Source: Chloroflexota bacterium | GTDB taxonomy: Bacteria > Chloroflexota > Anaerolineae > UBA4142 | Length of the DNA: 50,452 nt | Direction: 5' to 3' | Assembly (NCBI GenBank): GCA_016208315.1 | Contig: JACQYF010000151.1 | Span: 1 to 50,452, forward strand | In this document: positions 50,450 to 50,452 of the stretch, piece by piece | How positions within the stretch are numbered: the first letter of the stretch is position 1 | Layout of the letters: every line of letters starts with the position of its first letter | The notes under the pieces: model-generated | Databases searched by the model: none | What the model saw: the letters and a program-made list of their open reading frames with translations, nothing else | Told to the model about the DNA's origin: nothing | Position numbers and translations under genes: made by a program

Positions 50450-50452
50450 GTG

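Noticed and set aside
1..50452. tRNA, rRNA or origin of replication
   Set aside because: No tRNA cloverleaf, rRNA segment, DnaA-box cluster or replication gene was recognised by eye; a covariance-model search could still find a small RNA.

Overview
The window is GC-rich bacterial chromosome, most likely from a member of the Chloroflexota (Anaerolineae-like), probably a metagenome-derived genome. This is inferred from style rather than a marker gene. The signs are many secreted lipoproteins with long Pro/Thr linkers of the VPPTAT type, a small secreted protein ending in LYLPLIRK, DNRLRE and kelch domains on surface proteins, frequent GTG/TTG starts, and many dispersed degenerate 7-bp tandem repeats. 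No rRNA, tRNA, CRISPR array or transposase gene was seen.

Region 1 (1-15135, + strand) is a surface-glycan assembly locus. It holds a Wzt-like ABC ATPase broken by a frameshift at a repeat, three GT4 and two GT2 glycosyltransferases, two MOP-superfamily flippases, a UGM-like FAD oxidoreductase with a fused membrane tail, a small membrane protein homologous to that tail, a GT39-like membrane glycosyltransferase, and a DapA-family aldolase. Most of the genes overlap or are closely spaced.

Region 2 (15151-17492) is a signalling pair under its own promoter. A transmembrane Ser/Thr kinase with an extracytoplasmic DNRLRE domain overlaps by one base a gene fusing an FHA domain to an OmpR-type winged helix. 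A strong terminator closes the unit. This looks like a self-contained kinase to transcription-factor system and is the best candidate here for a new signalling cassette.

Region 3 (17562-43770, + strand) is a run of secreted or surface proteins. It includes a YadA-head-like repeat protein, a small YLPLI-tail protein, a 44-residue membrane peptide, a phage-holin-4_2-type membrane protein, a 1406-residue multi-domain lipoprotein, a class-C-type serine hydrolase, a Tat-exported amidohydrolase, two kelch lipoproteins (tandem paralogues plus the remnant of a third), a broken GH10 xylanase, a 1373-residue YD/RHS protein followed by an overlapping YD-repeat lipoprotein, a ChaN/TraB-like lipoprotein and several unknowns. 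At least eight proteins carry a lipobox, as does the broken GH10 gene.

Region 4 (43787-46318) is a metal-resistance operon: a consensus promoter, an operator palindrome, a CmtR-like ArsR regulator, and a P1B-type ATPase whose usual CPC membrane motif reads CAC. Region 5 (46340-50452, - strand) carries a small conserved-looking protein, a thiamine-diphosphate enzyme, an NAD-dependent epimerase/dehydratase and a short-chain dehydrogenase with an odd C-terminus.

The most unusual feature cutting across regions is the behaviour of short dispersed repeats. Arrays of degenerate heptamers supply stop codons to several genes and a start codon to one. The RHS gene has absorbed two heptamer arrays and three copies of a 27-bp palindrome in frame, with the palindromes exactly one 63-bp YD period apart.
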